From Gimesia aquarii (GTDB lineage Bacteria > Planctomycetota > Planctomycetia > Planctomycetales > Planctomycetaceae): DNA of 64,000 bases. The position numbers and the translations under genes were made by a program. Shown piece by piece: positions 1 to 9,078 of this stretch (the stretch's first letter is position 1; every line of letters starts with the position of its first letter). The notes under the pieces were generated by a model. It did no database searches and was not told the origin of the DNA. It saw nothing but the letters and a program-made list of their open reading frames with translations. The stretch covers positions 2,605,501 to 2,669,500 of the forward strand of contig NZ_CP037920.1 of assembly GCF_007748195.1 (NCBI RefSeq), read 5' to 3'.

Positions 1-1
1 G

Positions 2-433
2 TTGCAGGAGCATAACCTGGCGCTCTACCTGCAAGGTGATGGGTTACCACGCTCACTGATGCTGGAGCGATTCCGAAACAATCAAAGAGGAGTATTGTTT
101 GGTACTGATAGTTTCTGGCAGGGAATCGATGTTCCCGGTGATGCCTTAACCAATGTGATTATTACCAGGCTCCCCTTTAGTGTTCCCGATCATCCGCTTC
201 TGGAAGCAAGGATGGAAGCGATTCGCAATCGCGGTGGTAATCCATTTATGGATTATCAGGTTCCTGAAGCCATTATCAAACTTAAACAAGGGTTTGGCCG
301 ATTAATTCGTAGTGCCAGCGATCATGGGCAAGTCGTCATTCTTGATCCGAGAGTGCGTACTAAACGCTATGGTCAAATATTTCTGGACAGCTTGCCCGAT
401 TGCACTAAGATCATCGATAAACAAGATTGCTAG
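2..433 (+). CDS. ATP-dependent helicase, DinG/XPD-type, C-terminal part (5' truncated)
   Basis: This is the last 143 residues of a superfamily 2 helicase of the DinG/Rad3 (XPD-like) type. The reading frame enters from outside the window, so the true start is not visible. The fragment shows motif V ([11 protein letters not shown], residues 33-43), the LPF strand after it, and motif VI (QGFGRLIRS, residues 96-104), whose arginines contact ATP, followed by the VVILDPR strand. Proteins of this family unwind DNA 5' to 3', and DinG acts on R-loops and damaged DNA. The N-terminal half, with the Walker A motif and any iron-sulphur cysteines, is not in the window, so DinG cannot be separated from YoaA-like relatives. 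It converges on the next gene. Confidence 0.88.
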   Translation: MQEHNLALYLQGDGLPRSLMLERFRNNQRGVLFGTDSFWQGIDVPGDALTNVIITRLPFSVPDHPLLEARMEAIRNRGGNPFMDYQVPEAIIKLKQGFGRLIRSASDHGQVVILDPRVRTKRYGQIFLDSLPDCTKIIDKQDC

Positions 434-543
434 CTCTAAACAATACGGGCTGATTACCTTTTGTCTCAGTACTCATGATTGAACTATGGAAAAAAGCTGA
501 GCTACTTATGCGGAACAGTTGTCTTTAGTCTAAAATCCTGTTG

Positions 544-571
544 GATGTCATTCTGAGCTAAAAATGACATC
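544..571. terminator. Hairpin between convergent genes
   Basis: Nine-base perfect inverted repeat (GATGTCATT / AATGACATC) with a 10-nt loop, overlapping the stop codon of the minus-strand gene and lying after the helicase gene. There is no clear T-run on either side, so its role as a terminator is only an inference. Confidence 0.35.
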
Positions 572-958
572 ACTGCTACAAAACGAACCGCCAAAATTAT
601 TCGCCAGAGTGACCACTTGATCCAATCCATCTAAGAATAGATTACGGCTCAAGTCTGTCAGAGGATGCAGAAAAACAGACCATAAAAGACCATCACCAAT
701 GGCATAGCGTGCATCAAGCGAGCGATCAAAGTTTGCTTCCATCACATCCCACAAATCATCTTCTTCCAGATCTTCTTCCTTGAGAATGGGGGTCATGATG
801 CGCACTCGATCATGGTCAGCATCGACAATTAGAAACAAGATGCGTTTGCCATACTCAACTTTCCAACAGCCCTCTCCTGCTTCCACCAGAGTACACACTT
901 CATCAATTAACTCTGAGATCGATTGCGCGTTCAACGCCGTTTTTATTGTCGCAATCAT
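548..958 (-). CDS. Hypothetical protein, YbjN/type III chaperone-like fold
   Basis: A 136-residue acidic cytosolic protein. The start chosen is the internal ATG at 958, because AGGAG lies just upstream of it; the frame stays open a further 22 codons without a Shine-Dalgarno sequence. The pattern (a helical N-terminus, a strand with GCWKVEYGKRILFLIVDADHDRVRIMTP-like alternation read in short pieces, an acidic EEDLEEDDLW stretch, a long C-terminal helix) resembles the YbjN / CesT-type chaperone fold, which often binds partner proteins. No catalytic motif is visible. The assignment rests on the look of the fold only and could be wrong, but the gene itself is convincing. Confidence 0.6.
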   Translation of the reverse strand: MIATIKTALNAQSISELIDEVCTLVEAGEGCWKVEYGKRILFLIVDADHDRVRIMTPILKEEDLEEDDLWDVMEANFDRSLDARYAIGDGLLWSVFLHPLTDLSRNLFLDGLDQVVTLANNFGGSFCSSDVIFSSE

Positions 959-1327
959 TGTCCTACTCCTTGAACAAATATTTCGATCCTTTGAAAAAAG
1001 GGTCGACCGAGAAAAGTTTTTCAAACTGAACCTGATAGCTTGATATTCTGTCCAATCTATTACTTCCAGGTTGTCTGACCTTCATTTCTGTTTAAGATGT
1101 GTTACGATTCCTGAAACAAAGCCGATTTCAATATCCCTCTGCTCTCTATTGTTTAACAACTCCACTCAAAAAAGCAACATTATTTTTGTAAGGTGGCAAG
1201 ATTCTAATTTGAGTAAATGCTGCCATTAGAATTAAACTGGAAAATAACAAGTAGTGTCAGCTTGTTTCTTTACCTGTTTTAAGGCAAATACCTGAAGTCA
1301 ATCTTTCAAAGTTCACGCGGATTTCCT
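959..1327. other. Divergent intergenic region
   Basis: AT-rich spacer between a minus-strand small gene and the plus-strand kinase gene. It must hold both promoters, but I see no strong sigma-70 hexamer pair, repeat or RNA gene in it. Confidence 0.4.
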
Positions 1328-2500
1328 TTGACCACACATGATTCTTCACAACCAGTACAATTGTCAGACCTAGACAAGCATTATCAGAAATTGCTCAACA
1401 ACAACCTTTTGCAATGGAATAATGAGCGGATATTCTCGCGCTGCCTGGGAATTGGAGGTCAGGGGGTTGTTTATTTGAGTGCTCGCAAAGGGGCAGATGG
1501 GTTTAATATACCTGTTGCACTTAAATTGTTTTCTCCTAAGCGGTATGCGAGCAGCCAGGACTATCAAAATGAGATGGGGCGTATAGCTCAGGTTTCAGCC
1601 CGTGTAGCTCGCATCCAAGAAAATCATCTGGTTGCTGTTCAAAATTTCGTCAAACGAGATCACATTTATATCATGGAAATGGAATGGGTTGATGGATATG
1701 ACCTGCGCAGCTTGCTGACTCCAGCAACATTTAAACAGATCCGAGAACAAGTGACTTCGCGACGCTGGAAAAAAATCAATAGCAATGTTTTTACAAAAGG
1801 AGTTCAGCAACCAAGATTAAAACCGGGAGTAGCAGTTGCCATTCTTCGTGAATGTCTAGCGGCGCTGGCGGCTTTACATCGAAGCGATATTATCCACTGC
1901 GATATGAAGCCTGCGAATATTATGCTCAAACGTAGTGGAAATGCAAAGATCATTGATATTGGTTCGGCGATTGATTTGAACAACTTGCCTTCCAATCAAC
2001 CCTGCACACCAACTTACGCTGCACCTGAGGTACTCTCAGGAGGACGAGCGACACCGCAATCAGATCTTGCCAGTTTGGGATATATTCTGATTGAAGTGAT
2101 CACTGGATTTCAGCCTTTTGCCAATCTGAAATATGCACAGTTAATTAAAGCCAAAGAGAACATTCTACAACAGCTTCCCCAATGGTTTCCGGCTGAAGAG
2201 TTTGCATTGAGTGAACCATTAATGAAGCTAATTCACAGACTCGTTCATCCCGATCCACGCGAACGTTTCCAGAGTGCAGAAGCAGCAGAACTGGGGGAGG
2301 ATGGAGCTGCTGACTTCCATCGGCTACTCGTCAAAAGTGATCTTCCCAGTGATTACGAAAATGAGTTACGCCTTTGGGTCGAGGAAGTCGAAACGGATTT
2401 TTTTGATAATGGTCACTTTTCCTCTGATCCGGAAACAACAGTGTCCACAACACGCTATATTGAGGAGCCATCGCAGCACGACTCCTCACTGGAATCTTGA
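1328..2500 (+). CDS. Serine/threonine protein kinase (Hanks type)
   Basis: A 390-residue soluble eukaryotic-like kinase. The glycine loop is GIGGQGVVY (residues 41-49), the ATP-binding lysine is K66 in VALK, the catalytic loop is HCDMKPAN with the general base at D192 and K194, the metal-binding motif is DIG (D210) instead of DFG, and the activation segment ends in YAAPE. HRD has become HCD, so this is a non-RD kinase; the catalytic Asp, Lys and Asn remain, and activity is plausible. There is a roughly 30-residue basic insert before the catalytic loop and an acidic C-terminal tail of about 60 residues. There is no transmembrane segment or sensor domain. The start is a TTG without a clear Shine-Dalgarno; no better in-frame ATG precedes the kinase domain. 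Confidence 0.9.
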   Translation: MTTHDSSQPVQLSDLDKHYQKLLNNNLLQWNNERIFSRCLGIGGQGVVYLSARKGADGFNIPVALKLFSPKRYASSQDYQNEMGRIAQVSARVARIQENHLVAVQNFVKRDHIYIMEMEWVDGYDLRSLLTPATFKQIREQVTSRRWKKINSNVFTKGVQQPRLKPGVAVAILRECLAALAALHRSDIIHCDMKPANIMLKRSGNAKIIDIGSAIDLNNLPSNQPCTPTYAAPEVLSGGRATPQSDLASLGYILIEVITGFQPFANLKYAQLIKAKENILQQLPQWFPAEEFALSEPLMKLIHRLVHPDPRERFQSAEAAELGEDGAADFHRLLVKSDLPSDYENELRLWVEEVETDFFDNGHFSSDPETTVSTTRYIEEPSQHDSSLES

Positions 2501-2666
2501 TCGATTCTGAATTTGAATGATATCTTTACAATGCTAACAAAGTAGACCTCTAAGCATTGAAATTTGGTCGTTTTTTCAGATTCCTGATTTGCCGTTCCCC
2601 TTACAGCCTGTTATTTTAACTAATATAGATTGTGATCTTCTCTCGACTAACTTTAGAGGTTCCCCC

Positions 2667-3578
2667 GTGAAACAGCGTCTCTCTTTACTACTGCTCTTCT
2701 TTATTTTTGGTTCTATTCATCGAGTTTCTGCTGAAACGCAACCATTTGAGTTAAAAACCGGAGATCGAGTGATCTTTCTCGGCAACACGTTGATCGAGCG
2801 GGCTCAAAAGTTCGGAAACTGGGAGAGTGTATTCTTAAGAAGCTTTCCACAGTCGAAACTATCATTCCGAAATTTAGGTTGGAGTGCCGATACAGTCTGG
2901 GCCGAATCACGAGGAATTTTTGATCCTCCGGCTGTGGGGTATCAACGGATGCTCATGCAAGTGAAAGATTTGAAACCAAATGTGATTTTGCTTGGTTACG
3001 GAGGGAATGAAGCATATGCAGGTAAGGCAGGGTTACCAGCATTTCAGAAACAACTCGAAAAGTTGATTGCTGATCTGAAGCCAACTGGAGCCAAAATCGT
3101 TATTCTGTCCCCACATCGATCTGAATATGCAGGTCATCCCCTGCCTGATCCAAAATCTCATAATCAAGATCTGAAGCTTTACTCCAATCTGTTACAGGAA
3201 ACGGCGATGCGGGGTAATCACTATTTCGTTGATCTTTTTACGAAATTGATTACTGAACCAGCTGGAAAACCGCAACTGAAATGGACAACGAATGGGATTC
3301 ATTTAACTGACGCTGGTTATCAGAAAGCTGCTGAAATCATTGCAGCTGATCTTGGATTACAACCTGTTATCCTGTCTCCGGATACTGTGCAGAAAGTAAA
3401 AGAGTTAACATTTGAGAAGAACCGTCATTACTTTCACAACTGGCGACCTCAGAATATCACCTACCTGCTTGGCTTCCGGAAGCATGAACAAGGCCAGAAC
3501 GCGAAAGAGTTACCGCAGTTCATTCCATTGATCGAAAAAAATGAAACTGAGATTCATCGCCTGATTTTGTCTCAGTAA
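2667..3578 (+). CDS. Exported SGNH/GDSL-like protein, catalytic residues apparently substituted
   Basis: A 303-residue protein with an N-terminal signal peptide (KQRLSLLLLFFIFG, cleavage near SAE). The GTG start at 2667 has GAGG upstream and gives a normal signal peptide; a TTG 26 codons earlier does not. The fold looks like an SGNH hydrolase: a strand plus FLGNT at residues 38-41 where GDS is expected, LGWSAD (block II-like), GYGGNEA (110-116, block III) and NGIHLTDAGY (209-218, block V). The nucleophile Ser is replaced by Asn-Thr and the Asp three residues before the His is replaced by Asn209, so hydrolysis by the usual triad is doubtful. It directly precedes the haem-binding CxxCH gene with a 70-nt gap and is probably cotranscribed. 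It may be a carbohydrate-binding or structural partner. Confidence 0.75.
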   Translation: MKQRLSLLLLFFIFGSIHRVSAETQPFELKTGDRVIFLGNTLIERAQKFGNWESVFLRSFPQSKLSFRNLGWSADTVWAESRGIFDPPAVGYQRMLMQVKDLKPNVILLGYGGNEAYAGKAGLPAFQKQLEKLIADLKPTGAKIVILSPHRSEYAGHPLPDPKSHNQDLKLYSNLLQETAMRGNHYFVDLFTKLITEPAGKPQLKWTTNGIHLTDAGYQKAAEIIAADLGLQPVILSPDTVQKVKELTFEKNRHYFHNWRPQNITYLLGFRKHEQGQNAKELPQFIPLIEKNETEIHRLILSQ

Positions 3579-3648
3579 TTGTGATCAACAATTTATTATC
3601 TCCGAAATAGTTCTACAACCGTTATTTGATCTCAAAAGGATCGTTCCC

Positions 3649-6600
3649 GTGATAAATCAATCCAATCGTTCGTTACGGCTTTTTTTTCTTTTCTCACTAT
3701 GTGCGTTTTACCTGCTAACACAATCAACCACATGGGCACAACGCGATCTGACGGACATTCCTCCCCCTGATCCGGAACTTGAACGAAAGTCGTTCAAAGT
3801 GGCTGAAGGATTCGAAGTCAACCTTTATGCGGCTGATCCACAAATCGCGAAACCGATTCAAATGAATTTCGATCCCCAAGGCCGACTCTGGATTGCTGCT
3901 TCCGAAATTTATCCCCATATCAAGCCGGGTGAAAAAGCCAACGACAAAATTCTTGTAGTGGAGGACAAAGATGGCGATGGGACCGCGGACAAAACAACTG
4001 TTTTTGCCGATGGACTGTTAATTCCAACTGCGGTTATGCCCGGCGATGGTGGTGCGTATGTTGGAAATAGTACGGAGTTATTGCATCTCAAAGATACAAA
4101 CGGCGATGGCAAGGCAGACGTAAGAAAAACCGTTTTAGCAGGATTCGGTACGGAAGACACTCACCATATTTTACATACACTTCGTTGGGGACCGGGGGGG
4201 CACCTTTATTTCAATCAGTCGATCTATATTCACAGTCACATTGAAACCCCCCACGGCGTACGTCGTCTCAATGGAGGCGGTATCTGGAAGTATCGTCCCG
4301 AAACGATGGACCTCGAAGTCGTCATGCGAGGCATGGTTAACAGTTGGGGACATCATTTTGACCGTTGGGGACAGTCGTTCTGTACTGATGGTGCTTATGG
4401 GCATGGCATCAATTATACATTTCCGGGGGCTGCTTTTGTAACGGCTGTTGGGATGGACCGTATTCTGAAAGGTTTGAACCTTGGCAGCCCCAAACACTGT
4501 GGTCTGGAAATATTGAGTGGGCGTCATCTTCCCGATGACTGGCAGGGGAACATGATCACGAATGATTTCCGCGGGCATCGTGTATGCCGGTTTGTGGTTA
4601 CAGAAAATGAAGCCGGGTATGTTTCGCGAGAACAGGTAGAAGTCATCAAAACGGACCATGTTGCCTTTCGCCCGATTGATGTCAAAATGGGGCCTGATGG
4701 TGCAATTTACATCGCGGATTGGTACAACCCAATCATTCAGCATGGCGAAGTCGATTTTCGAGATCCCCGCCGTGATCATACTCACGGACGTATCTGGCGC
4801 GTGACCTATAAAGGTAAACCCACATTACCCCGTCCCAAACTGGTTAATGCAACCAATCAGGAATTACTGGATGCATTAAAGCTGCCTGAAGAATGGACAC
4901 GTCAAAATGCTAAAAACGTTCTAAGGGAGCGTGGACAGGCGAAAGTAGAGAATGACTTAAAAGTCTGGCTGAAAAATCTCGATCCTAATGACTTGCAATT
5001 CGAACACAACCTGTTAGAAGGCCTTTGGGTAGCACAATGTATTAATAGTGTGCAGCCGGAATTGTTAATACGTTGTTTAGAGTCCAAAGATGGCAGAGCA
5101 CGTGCAGCTGCAGTCCGTGTAGCACGACATTGGAAAGACCAAATTCCCCTCAGCTATCAATTGATCGCACCTTTAGCCGATGATACCCATCCAAGGGTTC
5201 GTTTGGAAGCGGTGCGTGCGCTTTCTTTCTATGATCAACCTACAGTCTTAACTGATGCTTATCAAGCATTGGATCATCCAATAGATGAATTCCTGGACTA
5301 TGCTCTCTGGCTGACTACTCGCGAAACAAAACCGATCTGGCTGCCACAAGTACTGGAGGGGAAATCAACACTTCAAAAAGATCCGCGCAAACTTCTATTT
5401 GCATTAACGGCTGTGAATTCATCAGAAGTCGCACCGGTCATTACGAAATTAATTCAGACCGGCCAGATTCCCGATAGTGAAATGCAAACCAGTCTGAACC
5501 TCATGGCCAAATTTGGTACCTCAAATGATTTGCAACCACTGTTTGAACTCGCATTGAAAAAAGATACGAAAGCAGCTCAGAAAGCCACTATTTTACGAGC
5601 ATTAGTCCAGGCATTTCAATCAAGAAAAGTACGACCTGCCGGTGATTTGAGTTCATTGCAAAAGTTGTTTACCTCGCAGAGTCTACCTGTTCAACAGGCG
5701 GCCATCGATTGTGCCGGGCTCTGGAAAAACGAATCTTTACGAACGCCGATTCGTGATCTGGCACAGTCGGATCAGACCAAATTAGAGCTACGAAAATCGT
5801 GTCTCTTTGCATTAGCCCGCTTGGGAGGCATACAGAATCAGGATCTTCTAGAGAATCTGAGTATTGACAGCGACTCTCAAGATCTTCGCATTGCATCTGT
5901 TGCCGCACTGGCGGAGATGAATCTTAAACTTGCTGCCAAACAAACAGTAAGCTTAATGAAAGACATTACTTCGCCTTCGCAGCTTTCCGCATTGTCGAAC
6001 ATTTTCGTGCAGAGAAAAAGAGGCGCAGGTGTTCTGGTTCATGCACTCAATGGGAAAACGATCTCCAAAGACGCTGCCATACAACTGGGGCGCTTAATAC
6101 AATCATCCGGTCGGGCCAACCCGCAATTGGCAAAAGCCATTGCTGTGGCGGGAGGATTATCCAGTAGCGGCGCGCCACAAGCTGTGAATCTCTCGCCGAA
6201 AGAGATGGCAAGTATGGTCAGCGCCATTAAAACCAAGGGTGATGCAAAACGGGGTGAAGCCATCTTTCGTAGAGCAGATTTGTCTTGCTTGAAATGCCAT
6301 GCGATTGGAGGCGCCGGCGGTAAAGTGGGTCCTGATATGATCAGCCTCGGCGGGAGTGCGCAGTTGGACTACATCGTCGATTCTTTGTTGAATCCAAATA
6401 AGAAGGTCAAAGAAAATTATAACGCGGTGACTGTTGTCACAGATCAGGGGAAAGTCTTCTCCGGTGTTTTGGTACGTCGCACAGATAGTCAACTGGTGTT
6501 ACGGGATGTGAATGACAACATCATGAATATTCCCCTGGATCAGATTGACGAAGAAGCACCAGCTGCATCTCTGATGCCAGTTGGTTTATTAGATAAGTTA

Positions 6601-7134
6601 ACTCGGCAAGAATTAGTTGATTTGACTCGGTTTCTTTCCGAGTTGGGAAAAACAGAAGCATACAGAGTGGGTAAAGAGCGTGTTGTACGACGCTGGCGTG
6701 TCATGAAAGGCACACCTGCGGCAATGAACGCGATTCGAAGAACAAGGCATGCAACAGCTGCTACGGAAAACCCTGCGTTTGTCTGGGAGCCAGCTTATAG
6801 CCAAGTAAATGGAAATTTACCCGTTAGAAACTTTGATGAGATCGGAAAGCTGCATGTTTCAAATCGGGCGAAAGGCGCTGCCTTTGTGCGTTGTGAACTG
6901 GAAGCAACTTCGCCCGGTAAAACGATTCTGAAATTCAATTCGGTCGAAGGTCTGAAAATGTGGATCGGCGAAAAACCGGTGGTCCTCAAACCGGAGACCG
7001 AACTGGAACTCACCAAAGGCAAGCATCGACTGACCTTTGCCATCAATCTGACTCCCGAGCGTGATGTCCTGCGTCTGGAACTACTGGATGCAAAAGATTC
7101 ACCGGCTCAGGTGGCGATTGTGAATGGAAAATAG
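3649..7134 (+). CDS. PVC-type haem-binding CxxCH protein (membrane-bound dehydrogenase-like, beta-propeller + HEAT + cytochrome c)
   Basis: A 1161-residue exported protein. After a signal peptide ending near TWAQ comes a domain like the planctomycete 'putative membrane-bound dehydrogenase' propeller (DPQGRLWIAA, calcium-loop-like DKDGDGTADK and DTNGDGKADV, MGPDGAIYIADWYNP). Residues of about 430-850 are alpha-helical HEAT-like repeats. A single c-type haem site, CLKCH (880-884), follows, with a downstream region of the usual cytochrome c length, then a C-terminal all-beta domain of about 120 residues. Such proteins are abundant in Planctomycetota and are thought to take part in periplasmic oxidation of sugars or related substrates; the substrate is unknown. 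GTG start with an AAAGGA-type ribosome site. No frameshift is seen. Confidence 0.88.
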   Translation: MINQSNRSLRLFFLFSLCAFYLLTQSTTWAQRDLTDIPPPDPELERKSFKVAEGFEVNLYAADPQIAKPIQMNFDPQGRLWIAASEIYPHIKPGEKANDKILVVEDKDGDGTADKTTVFADGLLIPTAVMPGDGGAYVGNSTELLHLKDTNGDGKADVRKTVLAGFGTEDTHHILHTLRWGPGGHLYFNQSIYIHSHIETPHGVRRLNGGGIWKYRPETMDLEVVMRGMVNSWGHHFDRWGQSFCTDGAYGHGINYTFPGAAFVTAVGMDRILKGLNLGSPKHCGLEILSGRHLPDDWQGNMITNDFRGHRVCRFVVTENEAGYVSREQVEVIKTDHVAFRPIDVKMGPDGAIYIADWYNPIIQHGEVDFRDPRRDHTHGRIWRVTYKGKPTLPRPKLVNATNQELLDALKLPEEWTRQNAKNVLRERGQAKVENDLKVWLKNLDPNDLQFEHNLLEGLWVAQCINSVQPELLIRCLESKDGRARAAAVRVARHWKDQIPLSYQLIAPLADDTHPRVRLEAVRALSFYDQPTVLTDAYQALDHPIDEFLDYALWLTTRETKPIWLPQVLEGKSTLQKDPRKLLFALTAVNSSEVAPVITKLIQTGQIPDSEMQTSLNLMAKFGTSNDLQPLFELALKKDTKAAQKATILRALVQAFQSRKVRPAGDLSSLQKLFTSQSLPVQQAAIDCAGLWKNESLRTPIRDLAQSDQTKLELRKSCLFALARLGGIQNQDLLENLSIDSDSQDLRIASVAALAEMNLKLAAKQTVSLMKDITSPSQLSALSNIFVQRKRGAGVLVHALNGKTISKDAAIQLGRLIQSSGRANPQLAKAIAVAGGLSSSGAPQAVNLSPKEMASMVSAIKTKGDAKRGEAIFRRADLSCLKCHAIGGAGGKVGPDMISLGGSAQLDYIVDSLLNPNKKVKENYNAVTVVTDQGKVFSGVLVRRTDSQLVLRDVNDNIMNIPLDQIDEEAPAASLMPVGLLDKLTRQELVDLTRFLSELGKTEAYRVGKERVVRRWRVMKGTPAAMNAIRRTRHATAATENPAFVWEPAYSQVNGNLPVRNFDEIGKLHVSNRAKGAAFVRCELEATSPGKTILKFNSVEGLKMWIGEKPVVLKPETELELTKGKHRLTFAINLTPERDVLRLELLDAKDSPAQVAIVNGK

Positions 7135-7447
7135 CTGCCGAACACGGCTGAGTGCTGAAATAGTCTGTTTATGACAGGACTGGTTTGTCATCAGTCTCAG
7201 GAGCATCTAAGAGCTTGCGGTCTCAAGGTTTTCCTTGAATCTAAGGCTGATTCAGCCCATGTCCGGTTATATCAGTTCTTCCTTTTGTGAGTGAACATGC
7301 TGTCGGATGTACTGAATCTATGGTTCTTTTGGCACGTAGTTTACTGGAAATAATGTCACTCCTCCGATACTGATTGTGACAGAAAGAAGGGTAATCACTC
7401 ATTGCCCTCATTTAATCTTAATTCCCATTAGAGAAACGGAGGTCTCT
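7135..7447. other. Intergenic region before lipoprotein cluster
   Basis: About 310 nt with no gene I can support. It contains short self-complementary stretches (for example GGCTGATTCAGCC near 7245) and should hold the cluster promoter, which I cannot pinpoint. Confidence 0.4.
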
Positions 7448-8119
7448 ATGCGCTGCTCGATCGTGGCTGCGCTGTTGCTTGCGCTAAGCACAGGTTGCGG
7501 CTCCATCAAGACAACCGCTTACGACCGTCTGGAAGACGACACGCTCATCGCCAATCCAGACAAACATCTCAAAGGCGTACCCGTTACCCTCAAAATACCG
7601 ACTCATCTTAAGTTGACGATAGAGGAAAAAACGTTCTGGTACGTGGAAGGATCTGAGCTCACTCGCGTTTCAAGTTGTCGAGCCACCCGGGATGTGACTC
7701 CCGAAGTCCAATACACTGAAAAAATCTTTTTGGTTGATCCAGTGAAACCTGGCGCAGGCTCCAGTGAATATGGCTTTACCTTTAAAGGCGGAACGGATTT
7801 TAGTGGTTCAGGTCAACTTGACGGGCTGCAATACAGTATTACAGACACGACCATTACTCAATCAGCCCAATTGCTGAAAGATGCCATCGGTTTTGTGAGA
7901 GCCTTTCCTAAGCCAGCAACAGGACAAAAGACCGGTTTTGGAGGTGGGAATCAAAATGTAAACAGCTTGGATGTCATAGAGACCACACGAGTCATTGCCT
8001 GGTCTCAATTTGACATTAATTCTGAACATTTTGAAGAAGAAGTGATGGGGTTTCTCGATACCTATCTCAACGAAAAACCGTGTAGACCGGACAGTCCGGT
8101 AAAAACCTGTAATAAATAA
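7448..8119 (+). CDS. Predicted lipoprotein, family A copy 1
   Basis: A 223-residue lipoprotein of no family known to me. The ATG at 7448 is chosen because GGAGG lies 6 nt upstream and it begins a short signal peptide ending in the lipobox LSTGC (Cys about residue 17). The mature part starts SIKTTAYDRLEDD and contains KGVPVTLKIPTHL, EKIFLVDPVKPGAG and, near the C-terminus, IAWSQFDINSEHFEEEVMGF. It is a close paralogue of the protein at 9079 and a distant one of the B-type lipoproteins at 8178 and 9877, with which it shares the KG-PV-K-P-H, FLVD-V-P and RFD/QFD blocks. The extracytoplasmic, membrane-anchored location follows from the lipobox; the function is unknown. Confidence 0.85.
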   Translation: MRCSIVAALLLALSTGCGSIKTTAYDRLEDDTLIANPDKHLKGVPVTLKIPTHLKLTIEEKTFWYVEGSELTRVSSCRATRDVTPEVQYTEKIFLVDPVKPGAGSSEYGFTFKGGTDFSGSGQLDGLQYSITDTTITQSAQLLKDAIGFVRAFPKPATGQKTGFGGGNQNVNSLDVIETTRVIAWSQFDINSEHFEEEVMGFLDTYLNEKPCRPDSPVKTCNK

Positions 8120-8177
8120 AAATTCTGCAATCGCCTGGATAGGATCCACAGGGCGAAACAAAGTGAAGGAGTCACGA

Positions 8178-8930
8178 ATGCGTTTTATTCTTGTCGTCTC
8201 GTTGCTACTCCCTTTCATAACATTGAGTTGTGCCTCGTTTCATACGACGACACTAGGCAGACTCGATACTGATTCTCTTTTCGTGGACTGTTTTGGGCGG
8301 AAAGCGAAAGGGATACCAGTAAAAATGAAAGTACCCTCGCACGTTACCGTCACGGTCTACGAGCAGCAGGTTTTAATTCAAGGGCCTAAGGGAGTGAAGT
8401 TGCAGTCCTTTTCACCACCACAATATAAGGTAGAAACAGGTCTGGCTTACACTGATAAAGTGTTTCTTGTGGATTTTGTGCGCCCTGCTGGCGGGACTCT
8501 CAGCTTATTAGGCACGGGTAATAAAGAGGGAATTGAATTTGATGATGAACAGTACTTCAAATCTATTCAGGCGAAAGCCAGTGAACAGACTATGGAACAA
8601 GTTATCGGGGTGCTGGACGATGTCGTTGAAAATCCAGGTAGTTATTTCAAAAAGAAGGTGATTGCGGGAGAAACTGTATCTGCAAAATTCGTGGATCCGG
8701 AAAAAGGTTTAGCCAACGTGCATTTTGAAGATTCAATCGTTGCACATCAACGTTTCGATTTGGCTCGACCTCACTGGGAAGATGAATTGAACTGTTTCGT
8801 TGCGAAATATCTTGGCGAGTGCGGTTCGTGTCAAGTGGGGGTGTCTACGTCCCCTAACTCACCTTCACAGAATCTAATATCGAGTGAGTTTATTCCTGAT
8901 GTGCCGCCAGCACTAAAAGGCCTCGAATAA
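8178..8930 (+). CDS. Predicted lipoprotein, family B copy 1
   Basis: A 250-residue lipoprotein. The start at ATG 8178 has AAGGAG 7 nt upstream; a GTG five codons earlier is part of that ribosome-site region and is less likely. The signal peptide ends in the lipobox TLSC, followed by ASFHTTTLGRLDTDSL. Recognisable blocks are KGIPVKMKVPSHV, YEQQVLIQGP, TDKVFLVDFVRPAGG, FDDEQYFKSI and HQRFDLARPHWEDE. These match the copy at 9877 closely and the A-type lipoproteins weakly. The C-terminus is Cys-containing (GECGSCQ) and then Ser/Pro-rich. It lies 58 nt after the A copy and is probably cotranscribed with it. Function unknown. Confidence 0.85.
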   Translation: MRFILVVSLLLPFITLSCASFHTTTLGRLDTDSLFVDCFGRKAKGIPVKMKVPSHVTVTVYEQQVLIQGPKGVKLQSFSPPQYKVETGLAYTDKVFLVDFVRPAGGTLSLLGTGNKEGIEFDDEQYFKSIQAKASEQTMEQVIGVLDDVVENPGSYFKKKVIAGETVSAKFVDPEKGLANVHFEDSIVAHQRFDLARPHWEDELNCFVAKYLGECGSCQVGVSTSPNSPSQNLISSEFIPDVPPALKGLE

Positions 8931-9078
8931 TAGTTAAAGAAATCCTGATTAATTCGGTGCATGCACGGATGTGATTTGTTAGTGAAAGATTGGGTATTAA
9001 GACAGATCATCATCTGTGTGTTTGTTATTACAAATTTCTATTTTATTCTGAAATCGAATCAGAGAAACGGAGATCTCG

